In this document: positions 8,018 to 16,659 of the stretch, one piece after another
How positions within the stretch are numbered: position 1 is the first letter of the stretch
How the letters are laid out: every line of letters starts with the position of its first letter
Source of the DNA: Bordetella parapertussis
Lineage (GTDB): Bacteria > Pseudomonadota > Gammaproteobacteria > Burkholderiales > SG8-41
Reading direction: 5' to 3'
Assembly (NCBI GenBank): GCA_945906935.1
Contig: CAMDSO010000040.1
Span: 1 to 33,314, forward strand
DNA: 33,314 bases
Made by a program: the position numbers and the translations under genes
Notes under the pieces: generated by a model
What the model was told of the DNA's origin: nothing
Databases searched by the model: none
What the model saw: the letters and a program-made list of their open reading frames with translations, nothing else

Positions 8018-9022
8018 CTAGATCAAAGCAAGCAATCTTTCATACAGGCGCCGCTCAAGAAAAACGCCTTCGCGCAGAGTTTGCGCCCGCACGCGAAACG
8101 CCCGCTCGGAAGGAATGCGGATTTCGTCGGTACCCGGTTTACACGGAGTCGATTTCATCGCACCGATCAGTTCGGCGAGCTGCGCCTCGAATTGTTTAAG
8201 CGGCATCAACAGCGTAGGATTAAAGACGATGAACAGGAAACCGAAATGCTGCGCGCGCCCCTGTGTGAGTCCGGTGCCACCGAGCAAACCGAAGGCCTGG
8301 ATCATGAATGCGAGGCCATAGCCCTTGTGTGCCTGCGTGCCGCCAAGGGGCAGGATCGCGCCTTTCAGCGCTTCGGCTGCATCGAGAGTCGGCACTCCCG
8401 CGGCGTCGATCGCCACGCCAAACGGCAGCAGCTGATTGAGCCGCGAAGCCAGCACCACCTCGCCACGCGTGATCGCTGAACTACCCATATCGAAAATATA
8501 CGGATCGGGTTCACCCGGCAAACCAACCGCCACCGGATTGGTACCGAAGGCGCATTCGCGCCCGCCTAACGGCGCCACATAGGGCTCGCTCGATGCGGTA
8601 TGTATCACCGCGTAACCGGCGCGCGCGATCTTCTCGACGTAATAGGCGTTGCGCCCGCTGAAATAACTGTTGTGCAGACCGACCAAAGCAAAGCCGTTGG
8701 CACGTACTTTGTCGAGTACCACATCGACTGCACGGTTCAGCGCATAGACACCGACATAACCGCCGCCGTCGATCTGCGCCGACACTGGAGTCTCGTGCAC
8801 GACTGTCACGGGCATGCGCGGCGCCTGCGTGCGTTCGTCCTCAGCAATGGTGATCGAGCGCGCCAAACCCAGCGCCGGGTAACCGCATAGCTCAGCATCT
8901 AGCAGGCTGGCCGCGACAATATCCGCTTCCTCGCGGCTATAGCCGGCTCGATGGATAACACGCGCGCCGAGGGAGCGCGCCTCCTCGGCGGCGAGAACCA
9001 CGCAGTCGCTCGGTGCGCTCAC
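8018..9022 (-). CDS. Ldh-family (malate/L-lactate/ureidoglycolate type) oxidoreductase with altered active site
   Basis: A 334-residue protein of the Ldh_2 family (MDH2/YiaK/AllD/DpkA), NAD(P)-dependent enzymes that interconvert 2-oxo and 2-hydroxy or imino acids. Family blocks are present: FGTNPVAVGLPG, FDMGSSAITRGEV, LPLGGTQAHKGYGLAFMIQA. The usual catalytic GxxSHG motif is replaced by CGYPALGLAR (about residues 46-55), and the NxNH segment by LHNSYFSGRN, so the two histidines expected in the active site are missing. GTG 9022 begins one base after the stop of the upstream Bug receptor (TGA-G-GTG), implying translational coupling and a shared substrate. It may be a divergent subfamily with a different chemistry. 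Confidence 0.85.
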   Translation of the reverse strand: MSAPSDCVVLAAEEARSLGARVIHRAGYSREEADIVAASLLDAELCGYPALGLARSITIAEDERTQAPRMPVTVVHETPVSAQIDGGGYVGVYALNRAVDVVLDKVRANGFALVGLHNSYFSGRNAYYVEKIARAGYAVIHTASSEPYVAPLGGRECAFGTNPVAVGLPGEPDPYIFDMGSSAITRGEVVLASRLNQLLPFGVAIDAAGVPTLDAAEALKGAILPLGGTQAHKGYGLAFMIQAFGLLGGTGLTQGRAQHFGFLFIVFNPTLLMPLKQFEAQLAELIGAMKSTPCKPGTDEIRIPSERAFRVRAQTLREGVFLERRLYERLLALI

Positions 9023-9023
9023 C

Positions 9024-9986
9024 TCATTCCGCGCGCATATTAGCGTCGCGCGCGACCTTCGCCCACTTCGGCATGTCCTTGCGGATGATCTCGGCGAATT
9101 CTTCGGGCGTGTTGTGCATCGGCTCGGTACCCACCGGCACCATCAGCTTGGTGACGTCCGGATGCGCGACGGCACGCCCCATTTCGGCGTTGAGCCTCAT
9201 GACGATGTCGCGCGACACGCCGGCCGGCGCGACGAAACCGAACATGGTGCCCACTTCATAGCCCTTCACCCCTGCCTCGTCTACAGTTGGGATCTCCGGC
9301 GCTACTGTCGAACGCTTGAGCGAAGCAATGCCGAGGCCGCGCATGCGGCCGGCACGAACATAGGGCATTGCGTTCTGCATAGTATCGAACGATGCCATCA
9401 CCTGCCCGGCTAGCAGGTCTATAGTCGACGGACCACTGCCCTTGTAGGGCACGTGTATCATCTTGATGCCGGCCATATGACTGAAGAGCTCGGCGCCGAA
9501 ATGCGCAACGCCGCCGACGCCGAACGATGCATAAACAACCTGATTGGGTTTCGCCTTCGCCAGGGCGATGAACTCCTTCACCGTCTTCACCGGCACCGAC
9601 GGATGCACCACCAGAATCAGCGGCGTAAACGAAAAACTCGAAATGAAGGTGAAATCCTTGAGAGGATCGTACGGCAGCTTGGCGTAGATCGCCGCGTTCA
9701 TCGGCATCGTGCTGGTCGAACCCAGCGCGATGGTGTAACCGTCGGGCGGCGACTTCACCAGTATCTCAGTACCGATAATGCCATTCGCACCTGGCCGGTT
9801 ATCGACCACAAAGTTGACCTTGAAGGCATCGCTCAGCCGCTGCGCCATCGCACGCACCAGCGGATCCGAACTGCCTCCGGGCGGATACGGCAGTATCACG
9901 CGTACCGGCTTTGACGGATAGGTTTGCGCGAGCGCGCCTGCGCCACACAGCAATAATGCAGCAACTACAAAAACTAAACGGATCAT
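9024..9986 (-). CDS. Bug/TctC-family substrate-binding protein
   Basis: A 320-residue receptor with a signal peptide (about residues 1-20, ending GALAQ), TYPSKPVRVILPYPPGGSSD as first ligand-loop region, and VDNRPGANGIIGTE as second. PYKGSGPSTIDLLAGQVMAS and GRMRGLGIASLKRS are typical later blocks. ATG 9986 was chosen over ATG 10055: GGGGAAA lies about 7 nt upstream and the hydrophobic signal core starts right after it. Its stop is one base before the GTG start of the Ldh-type gene, so the pair is a two-gene unit of uptake receptor and dehydrogenase. Confidence 0.92.
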   Translation of the reverse strand: MIRLVFVVAALLLCGAGALAQTYPSKPVRVILPYPPGGSSDPLVRAMAQRLSDAFKVNFVVDNRPGANGIIGTEILVKSPPDGYTIALGSTSTMPMNAAIYAKLPYDPLKDFTFISSFSFTPLILVVHPSVPVKTVKEFIALAKAKPNQVVYASFGVGGVAHFGAELFSHMAGIKMIHVPYKGSGPSTIDLLAGQVMASFDTMQNAMPYVRAGRMRGLGIASLKRSTVAPEIPTVDEAGVKGYEVGTMFGFVAPAGVSRDIVMRLNAEMGRAVAHPDVTKLMVPVGTEPMHNTPEEFAEIIRKDMPKWAKVARDANMRAE

Positions 9987-10112
9987 TTCAATTTCCCCTA
10001 TTTTTTTGCTGCGTGTAGCCTCCAGAAGCCGCTTTGCGCAGACGGAAAAATTCATTTTCTTATCGTAGCCCGAAAAGTGCGGCGCACCTCCCAGGATGAA
10101 GACTCTGCTGCA

Positions 10113-11348
10113 CTAACGCATCGCCTCGCGCACCAACTCCGTGAACAGCCGGTCGGACAATGCAGTTCGGCGCAGCCGCAACTCCTTGCGCACATGCGCG
10201 AGCACTTCCTTGGCCGCCTCCGTCGTCAATTCGCCGAGCCCCAGCGTCTGCGCCTTGCGCTTGACTGCAAACACACCAGAGTAATGGCACATCGGCACGA
10301 ATTCCTCATGACCGGTAACATTCGGTGTCCACGCATTGAACGCGTACTGGCCATCTTTCGGCAGCACGTAGTGCACCTCGACACAATGCGAAAACGCCGT
10401 GCGTCCTGTCACCGCGTTGTGCGGCGGAATCGGCTGATTCCAGACATCTGCAACGAATTCCGAAAACTCCTGCATCGCATCAAGCTTGATGCCGGTGTTG
10501 TAACCGTAGAACATTTCCAGCGTGGCCGCGAGTGTTGCAATATTCGGCACACCCGCGCGCTCACCCATGCCATTGACGCTGCCCTCGAGAATTTCCGCGC
10601 CACCTTCGAGGGCGGCAAGCTGGCCAGCCAGTCCCAAATCGAAATCGTTATGACTGTGTATCGCCAGTGGAATACTGCCGATGGTCTGCTTCACCTCCCA
10701 CGCATGATGCTGGTAGACGGCCGGCTTGCACGGCGCGCAGATGTCGTCAAGGCGCAGAATATCGACGCCCGCCTCCGCCAGACGCCGCGTGATGGTCTTC
10801 AGCCATTCGATGTCCATGCGCGAAAAATCGGTGACGATGGCGTTGACGCAGGCACCCTTCTTCTTCGCATGGCGCACGCCCTCACAGGTGATGTTCAGAT
10901 ACTCCTCGCGCGACATCTTCATGCCCGCCATCGATTCGACAAGACCGAAGTTGTGGTCTGAGCCCACCACCGATAGGCAGATGATGTCGGCGCCGTCCGA
11001 AATCAGGTGCTCGACTTCCTCAGCGCAGGTTTTCGGATTGAGCGACGAGGTCGGATGCACCAACGCCTGAATCTTCAGGTTTAGACCGAGTTTTTTGACC
11101 TGGCGTATTTCCTCGGGCTCATCGTGGTGCATTTCGATCACTTCGATGCCGACGGCATCGGCACGGCGCGCGTATTCGAGCACATCCTCGATGCGTAGTG
11201 ACACGCCTTCGACCTGACGACCTTCGCGCAGCGTCAGATCAAGCAGCTGCACCTTCTTCGGCATGTGTTTGCCGGCGTTGACCTTTGCATCGTAGTTGTA
11301 GGGGCTAACCGCCCACTTGCCTTCCCGGTAATGCGGACCCTCGGTCAT
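10113..11348 (-). CDS. HMGL-like pyruvate carboxyltransferase (isopropylmalate/homocitrate synthase superfamily)
   Basis: A 411-residue member of the DRE-TIM metallolyase superfamily, which makes or breaks a C-C bond next to a carboxylate using acyl-CoA or a 2-oxoacid. LLDLTLREGRQ (residues 35-45) is a variant of the DRE motif that binds metal and substrate, and HSHND (231-235) supplies the metal-binding histidines. NGMGERAGVPN (259-269) is the usual barrel-end block. GAGGAG lies 6 nt before ATG 11348. A 92-bp spacer separates it from the upstream dioxygenase, so it is likely the last gene of the 14502-10113 unit. It could be a lyase or a synthase; the sequence alone does not decide. Confidence 0.85.
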   Translation of the reverse strand: MTEGPHYREGKWAVSPYNYDAKVNAGKHMPKKVQLLDLTLREGRQVEGVSLRIEDVLEYARRADAVGIEVIEMHHDEPEEIRQVKKLGLNLKIQALVHPTSSLNPKTCAEEVEHLISDGADIICLSVVGSDHNFGLVESMAGMKMSREEYLNITCEGVRHAKKKGACVNAIVTDFSRMDIEWLKTITRRLAEAGVDILRLDDICAPCKPAVYQHHAWEVKQTIGSIPLAIHSHNDFDLGLAGQLAALEGGAEILEGSVNGMGERAGVPNIATLAATLEMFYGYNTGIKLDAMQEFSEFVADVWNQPIPPHNAVTGRTAFSHCVEVHYVLPKDGQYAFNAWTPNVTGHEEFVPMCHYSGVFAVKRKAQTLGLGELTTEAAKEVLAHVRKELRLRRTALSDRLFTELVREAMR

Positions 11349-11440
11349 GCTGACTCCTCGCTTTAATGGTTAGCTAATGCGCGTCGACGGATTACGCGTC
11401 CTTCCGCCGCCCCGGCAGGAGGCTAGCTTCGAATACATTG

Positions 11441-12373
11441 TTAGAAGGGGACCGTCCCGGTAATCGTCGTGCGGTGCATACGGCGGCGTTGCGGCCAGGC
11501 ATAGTCGGCGACGGCCTGGTGCTGCGAGGAACAGTTGTCCCACATCAGCAGGTCGCCTAGACGCCACTGGTGCCGATAGACAAAATCCGGACGAATGCAT
11601 CGCGCCCGCAACTCACCCAGTATGTCCTCGCTTTCGCTCGCCGAAACGCCGACGATGTTCACCGTAGTTGAATCGTTGACATAAATACTTTTACCCCCGG
11701 TTACCGGGTGCGTTCGGACTACCGGATGCACAGCCTCAGCAACCTTTTTCTGAGCGGCGGTAACGCTGGTACGCCGGATTTCACCAGTATCAATCTGATC
11801 GGTGCGGATATCCGCGTCCTTGCGCGTACGGTCGAAGGTATGCTCAAGACTGTGTAGCGCCTGGAGCCCGGCAATGCGTTTTTTCAGCGACTCAGGTAGG
11901 GCGTCATACGAAGCGGCCACACTGGCAAACAGGGTGTCGCCAAGCACTTTGCCGTTTTCATCTTGGGGAAGCTCGATCGCATACAAAGCCGAGGCCATGC
12001 TCGGCACCGACTTGTAACAAAGGTCCGAATGCCAGTAACGGCCGGCATCGACGATACCGATGTTCCTGCCGTCCTCGACGATATTCGAGATCAACAAGAT
12101 TTCAGGATGCATGGGATGCAAAAACTGTTTGAGCACGTGAATCTCAAGCTCGCCAAAACGGCGGCTGAAATCAATCTGCTGCTGCTCGGTAATACTCTGA
12201 TCACGAAACAGCACCACCGAATATTTAAAAAACACATCGCGCACCGCTGTGAAAGTGGCACCATCCAGCGGCCTCGACAAATCGATACCAACAATCTCGG
12301 CACCGATGTCGGCGGCAAGCGGCAACACTTTAAAATCCTGCTTTTCGTCTTTTGCGACTAGCATGCCCATCAT
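11441..12373 (-). CDS. TauD/TfdA-family Fe(II)/2-oxoglutarate dioxygenase
   Basis: A 310-residue dioxygenase of the taurine/2,4-D family, which couples decarboxylation of 2-oxoglutarate to hydroxylation and cleavage of a substrate. The iron facial triad is visible as H115 and D117 in GRYWHSDLCYK and H285 in MWDNCSSQHQAVADY; the arginine cluster at 296-301 (RRRMHR) should bind the 2-oxoglutarate carboxylate. The WHSD form and the QHQA context resemble TfdA more than TauD. The start is uncertain between ATG 12373, 12370 and 12364, with GGGGG just upstream. It lies 66 bp after the D-2-hydroxyacid dehydrogenase. The substrate may be an ether, sulfonate or related acid. Confidence 0.9.
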   Translation of the reverse strand: MMGMLVAKDEKQDFKVLPLAADIGAEIVGIDLSRPLDGATFTAVRDVFFKYSVVLFRDQSITEQQQIDFSRRFGELEIHVLKQFLHPMHPEILLISNIVEDGRNIGIVDAGRYWHSDLCYKSVPSMASALYAIELPQDENGKVLGDTLFASVAASYDALPESLKKRIAGLQALHSLEHTFDRTRKDADIRTDQIDTGEIRRTSVTAAQKKVAEAVHPVVRTHPVTGGKSIYVNDSTTVNIVGVSASESEDILGELRARCIRPDFVYRHQWRLGDLLMWDNCSSQHQAVADYAWPQRRRMHRTTITGTVPF

Positions 12374-12439
12374 CGCCCCCTTTTTTGTTGTCTTGAAGAA
12401 TAATCAGCAGCGCCGCGCTTTGCAACAATAACTGGAACG

Positions 12440-13534
12440 TCACGCCGCCAGTGCCTGCGCAATGTTGATCATGACATCGCGAAAATCAGCCAGCCCGAGT
12501 GCGCGCGGCTGCCCGGCCGTATGGGGCGTCAGGATGACCTGCGGAAAATCCAGCAACCGGTCGGTGGCGCTACCGGGTTCCGCATATTGAGCGTCAAGTG
12601 CAAATCCGGCCAGCCGCCCTGACTCGAGCGCATCAATCAGGGAATTGCGCTCAATTAGACTCGCGCGCGACACATTGATCAGACGCGCCCCGTTCTTCAT
12701 CAAAGCAAACTGTCGGCTACCGATCATGCCGCGCGTCGATTCGTTCTCCGGCACGTGTAGGCTGACCCAATCAGAGGTCGCCAGCAGTTCATCGAGCGAG
12801 AGGTAACGCACATTGAATTTACGCTCGTCCTCGGGCGCTAGCGGATGACGTTGCGAATAGACAATCCGCATACCAAACACCGCTGCACGCAGCGCCAGTT
12901 CGCGCCCGATCTCACCGCAACCGACGATACCCAGCGTAGTGTCGCGCAAGATACCCAGCGAAGTCACCCGTCCCCAGGCGGAACCCGGCACGCGTTTATC
13001 AAAGGCATCGGCGCCGACAGCAGGCATATAACCGGCCCCACGCAGCTGCTCGGCACTGATCAAACCGTTGATACGGTGTAACTGCCGCGCCAGCATCAGC
13101 ATCATCGCCAGCGCGTGTTCCGCACACGATGCGTTGGCGCGACGGTTAAGCGCGCAAACCTTGATGCCATGGCGGTCGCAGGCCACGGTGTCGATGTTGT
13201 CGAGCACGGCGCCATATTTCTGCACTACCTTCAGGCGCGGCGCACACGCCAGCTCCGGCGCATCCAAACGCAATGACTCGACCATCACGGCATCCGCATC
13301 GGACAGCTGCGCCAGCAATTCCTCCTGCGACGCGACCATGCGGACCTCGCAGGGATACAACCCTGCGACCTCGATGCGCACCTGCAAACACCATTCGCGG
13401 AAATCCGGTATTTCATGCGCGAGCATGTGCGCGAACGCGGCGCGCAGATCGTCCGGCGCGTTGGGGTCTAGTATCACGCGCAACACGCGCGGATACGGAT
13501 CGTCCTCAACCAGCAGCACACGCCGTTCGCTCAT
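12440..13534 (-). CDS. D-2-hydroxyacid dehydrogenase family protein
   Basis: A 364-residue NAD(P)-dependent D-isomer-specific 2-hydroxyacid dehydrogenase that interconverts a 2-oxoacid and a D-2-hydroxyacid. The Rossmann motif GIVGCGEIG (about 202-210) and the three catalytic residues are present: Arg290 in INVSRAS, Glu319 in LDAQYAEPG, and His338 in LTPHTAG. The N-terminal 100 residues are longer and less typical than average (MSERRVLLVEDDPYPRVLRV). ATG 13534 overlaps the stop of the upstream Bug gene by four bases (ATGA), which supports this start over an upstream ATG at 13573 and shows translational coupling. Its product or substrate is probably the acid bound by that receptor. Confidence 0.92.
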   Translation of the reverse strand: MSERRVLLVEDDPYPRVLRVILDPNAPDDLRAAFAHMLAHEIPDFREWCLQVRIEVAGLYPCEVRMVASQEELLAQLSDADAVMVESLRLDAPELACAPRLKVVQKYGAVLDNIDTVACDRHGIKVCALNRRANASCAEHALAMMLMLARQLHRINGLISAEQLRGAGYMPAVGADAFDKRVPGSAWGRVTSLGILRDTTLGIVGCGEIGRELALRAAVFGMRIVYSQRHPLAPEDERKFNVRYLSLDELLATSDWVSLHVPENESTRGMIGSRQFALMKNGARLINVSRASLIERNSLIDALESGRLAGFALDAQYAEPGSATDRLLDFPQVILTPHTAGQPRALGLADFRDVMINIAQALAA

Positions 13535-14502
13535 TCGGGTTCGATACCCGCGCGTTTGGCGACCTTGCCCCACTTCAGGGTTTCGCTTTTGACATAGGCC
13601 GCAAATTCGTCGGGCGTATTGCCCACCGCTTCTGCGCCGTCGGCGGCGATGCGCGCGCGGATCTCGGGCTGCTGCAGCGCGCGCGCGATGGTTGAGGACA
13701 GCAACTGCGTGATCTCGCGCGGCGTGTTGGCCGGCGCGCTGACGCCGAACCAGTTGATCGCCTCGTAACCCGGCACGCCGGCCTCGGCGAGGGTCGGAAT
13801 GTCGGGCGCACCCGACGCGCGCTTCGCCATAGTGACCGCAAGCCCGCGCAAACGGCCGCTACGCACATGCGGGAGTGCGGCGAAAATCGTCGGCGACATC
13901 AGCGGCACGTGGCCGGCCATGACGTCGATCACGCCCGGCCCGGCGCCCTTGTACGGCACGTGCGACATCTTGAGCCCGGCCATATCGAGAAAAAGCTCGA
14001 AGAACAGGTGCGGTGCGCTGCCGAGCCCCGCCGATGCAAAATTCAGCTGACCCGGCCGCGCCTGCGAGAAGGCGATCAGTTCTTTGACGTTCTTGACCGG
14101 CAGCGACGGATGCGCGATCAGCAGATTAGGCAACGCCACCACTTGCGAGACGTGCGCGAAATCGCGTGTCGCGTCATAAGGCACTTTTTTGTACATTGCC
14201 GGATTGATAGACAGTGGCGCGATCGCCAGCAGCAGCGTGTAGCCGTCGGGGGCGGCGCGCGCCACCGCTTCGCCGCCGATCATGCCGCTGGCGCCACCGC
14301 GGTTCTCGACCACCACCTGCTGGCGCAAAAGCTCGCTCATCGCCGGCCCGACGATGCGCGCGGTGACATCGGCGCCGCCGCCCGGCGCCGAGGGCACGAT
14401 CAGGCGAATCGGTTTCACTGGAAAGGTTTGTGCTGCAACAAATAACGGCAAACACAACATCAGCACGCTGGCCGGCATGCGCAAAGACATCAACCGCTTC
14501 AC
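13531..14502 (-). CDS. Bug/TctC-family substrate-binding protein
   Basis: A 323-residue receptor. The signal peptide (about 1-24, ending LFVAAQ) is followed by TFPVKPIRLIVPSAPGGGAD and VENRGGASGMIGGE, the two ligand-loop blocks, then PYKGAGPGVIDVMAGHVPLM and GRLRGLAVTMAKRA. The start is GTG 14502, with GGAGGAG about 7 nt upstream. The stop overlaps the next gene's start as ATGA. It leads the minus-strand operon Bug, hydroxyacid dehydrogenase, dioxygenase, HMGL enzyme, and diverges from the ICL-type gene across an 89-bp spacer that must hold both promoters. Confidence 0.92.
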   Translation of the reverse strand: MKRLMSLRMPASVLMLCLPLFVAAQTFPVKPIRLIVPSAPGGGADVTARIVGPAMSELLRQQVVVENRGGASGMIGGEAVARAAPDGYTLLLAIAPLSINPAMYKKVPYDATRDFAHVSQVVALPNLLIAHPSLPVKNVKELIAFSQARPGQLNFASAGLGSAPHLFFELFLDMAGLKMSHVPYKGAGPGVIDVMAGHVPLMSPTIFAALPHVRSGRLRGLAVTMAKRASGAPDIPTLAEAGVPGYEAINWFGVSAPANTPREITQLLSSTIARALQQPEIRARIAADGAEAVGNTPDEFAAYVKSETLKWGKVAKRAGIEPE

Positions 14503-14591
14503 CTGTTCTCCTCCACTGGGGTTGGGCGACCGTTCGGATCCGTCTGCTAGAATCAGTCAGCCTGTTTTCTTATCGATTGTGGAGTAATCAC

Positions 14592-15458
14592 ATGCGAATG
14601 ACAACCCGTTACCGTGAACTCATCAAACGGCCAGAGATCGCCGTGATGGTCGGCGCCTACGATGCGCTGTCGGCCAGACTCGTCGAACGCGCCGGCTTCG
14701 ATCTGACCTTCGTGCATGACTACGGCGTATCGGCCAGCCTGCTCGGCATGCCCGACATGGGTCTCGTCACGCTGACGGAAATGACCGACATCCTCGAAAA
14801 AGTCGTGAAGGCAGTAAACATTCCTGTCATCGGCGACGGCGGCTGCGGCTTTGGCAATCCGCTCAACACCTACCGCACGGTGCGCGAATACGAATCCGTC
14901 GGAGTCGCTGGCGTTAATCTCGAAGACCAGGTCTATCCAAAACGCTGCGGCCACCTCGCTGGCAAGCAGGTCGTCGAACCCGCGGAGATGGTGGAAAAAA
15001 TCCGCGCCGCCTTCGATGCGCGCAAGGACCCGGATTTCGTCATCACCGCACGCGTCGATTCGATCGCCATTCACGGTCTTGATGACGCGATCAAACGCGC
15101 CAACATCTACGTTGAAGCCGGCGCCGACATGATTTTCGTCGAGGCACCGACGACCGAAGCCGACATTCAGCGCATCATCAATGAAACGAAGGGGCCGTCG
15201 TGGATCAACATGGTTGAAGGCGGCAAGACGCCGCTGGTGCCGATCCCGAAATTGCAACAAATGGGCGCGGCGCTGGTCGATTACGGTCCGCTGGTGCTGT
15301 TCGCCGCGGCCGGCGGCGTCGAGCGCGCGCTACAGGCCTTGAAGCGCGACGGCACCACCGCCAACCATCTTAAGGAACTGATGCTGTTCAACGAGATCAA
15401 TCAACTCAACTGCATCGACGACTACCGCGCGATGGAAACGCGCTACACCAAAGGCTGA
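14592..15458 (+). CDS. Isocitrate lyase/PEP mutase superfamily protein (methylisocitrate lyase/oxaloacetate decarboxylase-like)
   Basis: A 288-residue enzyme of the ICL/PEPM superfamily, which makes or breaks C-C or C-P bonds beside a carboxylate using Mg2+. VGAYDALSARL (20-30) is the N-terminal substrate block, GDGGCGFGNP (81-90) the metal-binding region, and NLEDQVYPKRCGH (109-121) ends in the catalytic KRCGH loop with its general-acid Cys, as in (methyl)isocitrate lyases. TARVDS (152-157) is also typical. GGAG lies 7 nt before ATG 14592; an upstream in-frame ATG at 14430 would overlap the divergent Bug gene and is rejected. The CMD-like gene starts 7 bp downstream. PrpB-like lyase is likely, but oxaloacetate or alkylmalate activity is possible. 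Confidence 0.88.
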   Translation: MRMTTRYRELIKRPEIAVMVGAYDALSARLVERAGFDLTFVHDYGVSASLLGMPDMGLVTLTEMTDILEKVVKAVNIPVIGDGGCGFGNPLNTYRTVREYESVGVAGVNLEDQVYPKRCGHLAGKQVVEPAEMVEKIRAAFDARKDPDFVITARVDSIAIHGLDDAIKRANIYVEAGADMIFVEAPTTEADIQRIINETKGPSWINMVEGGKTPLVPIPKLQQMGAALVDYGPLVLFAAAGGVERALQALKRDGTTANHLKELMLFNEINQLNCIDDYRAMETRYTKG

Positions 15459-15465
15459 AGCTGGA

Positions 15466-16023
15466 ATGCCGCGCATCCCACTGCTCACCGAAGCCACGAT
15501 GACACCGGAGCAAAAGCGCGCACATGACTTCGTCAAGGGCCGCAGCCGCGACAACCACGTCGGCGCCCCCTACCAACTGGCGCTACACTGTCCGGAATTT
15601 CTCGAACGCTGGCAGCAGGTCGGCGAGACACTGCGCTACTACAACAGTCTCCCGCCGGCGCTCTCGGAAATGGCGATCCTCATCACCGCGCGCCATACCA
15701 GTTGCCAGTATGAATGGATTGCACACGAGCCGCATGCGCGCAAGGGCGGCCTGCCAGATTCAGTCATTGAAGCCATCCGCCACGGCAAGCGCCCTTTATT
15801 CGACGACCTGGATACCGAATCAGTCTACGATTACTGCATCGAAGCCCACGAAAAACATTTCGTCAGCGAGGCAACCTATGAACGAGTGCTCGATCGCTTC
15901 GGCATCAAAGGCATAGTCGAACTCACCGCGCTAATCGGTCATTACGCGATGATTGCCATGATGATCAATGTGCATGATTTCGGCACGGACGGGAAGGCAG
16001 CGCCGTTGCCGACACTTAGGTAA
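15466..16023 (+). CDS. Carboxymuconolactone decarboxylase (CMD/AhpD-fold) family protein
   Basis: A 185-residue, all-helical protein resembling the CMD family. The region ALSEMAILITARHTSCQYEW followed by IAHEPHARKGGL (about 66-97) matches the family's conserved helix pair and its histidine. It has no CxxC, so it is not a disulfide reductase like AhpD. It probably acts as a lactone or tautomer-type decarboxylase or hydrolase, or an accessory protein. It starts 7 bp after the ICL-type gene, so the two form an operon. A diverged paralogue (17486-18055) follows the SDR in the same arrangement. Confidence 0.85.
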   Translation: MPRIPLLTEATMTPEQKRAHDFVKGRSRDNHVGAPYQLALHCPEFLERWQQVGETLRYYNSLPPALSEMAILITARHTSCQYEWIAHEPHARKGGLPDSVIEAIRHGKRPLFDDLDTESVYDYCIEAHEKHFVSEATYERVLDRFGIKGIVELTALIGHYAMIAMMINVHDFGTDGKAAPLPTLR

Positions 16024-16097
16024 GCGCGCTGCCCTTTGCACGGCGCAGCGTGCTGCCCAATAATTAGGGCTTGAAGAGTCGGAAACTTTTTAATTCC

Positions 16098-16530
16098 TTA
16101 ATACTCACCCTTGATCCCCGCCCGCCGGCGCACATCCGTCCACTTTGCCGTATCGGCTTTGACATGCGTGGCAAAGCGTTCAGTCGTACCGACGGGTTCG
16201 ATACCGAGCGCCAGCCAGCGCTCGCGTATGGCCGGCGAGGCCAGCACCTTGTTAATCTCTGCATTGAGTTTCGACACGATGGCCGCAGGCGTCCCTGCGG
16301 GCGCCATATAACCGCCCCACGCCGTGATCTCATAGCCGGCAGCGCCCGCTACAGCGACAGCAGGAATCTCAGGCGCGATTGGAATACACTTTGCGGCAGT
16401 CACGCCCAGCGCGCGCAAACGACCGGCGCTGAGGTGCGGCAACACCGAAGTGACGTTATCCGACATCAGCTTGCAGAGGCAAAACGCCCAACAATGCCAC
16501 CAGTATCATGCCTACTGCGATTCTCATCAT
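16098..16530 (-). pseudogene. Internally deleted Bug/TctC receptor gene
   Basis: Both ends of a Bug gene survive without the middle. From ATG 16530 (AAGGG upstream) a normal signal peptide is read, MMRIAVGMILVALLGVLPLQ, ending QADVG and a stop at about 16456. In another frame, starting near 16466, the sequence resumes as LMSDNVTSVLPHLSAGRLRA and runs through the normal Bug C-terminus to 16098. Comparison with intact paralogues shows that roughly 190 residues, including both ligand loops, have been removed and the frame shifted. It cannot make a functional receptor. It lies between two plus-strand catabolic pairs that may once have used it. Confidence 0.85.
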
Positions 16531-16659
16531 CACGCCCTTTGCTAGATACGTCCGCTGAATCTGCGGATAATAGTCTGCCGGCCGGGATACAAAAAAATGC
16601 AAGGTGGTCTGCGCGCCAACATGCATCGTCATCATCATCTGCAAGCAAAGGAATTCAGC

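Noticed and set aside
6622-8199. Long open frame (525 codons) on the plus strand opposite the TcuA-like gene
   Set aside because: Rich in His/Arg and without recognisable domains; it mirrors a well-supported flavoprotein gene, a common artefact in GC-rich DNA.
14522-14553. TTGGGC and TAGAAT as a sigma-70 promoter for the ICL-type gene
   Set aside because: The spacing is about 20 bp and the -35 match is poor.
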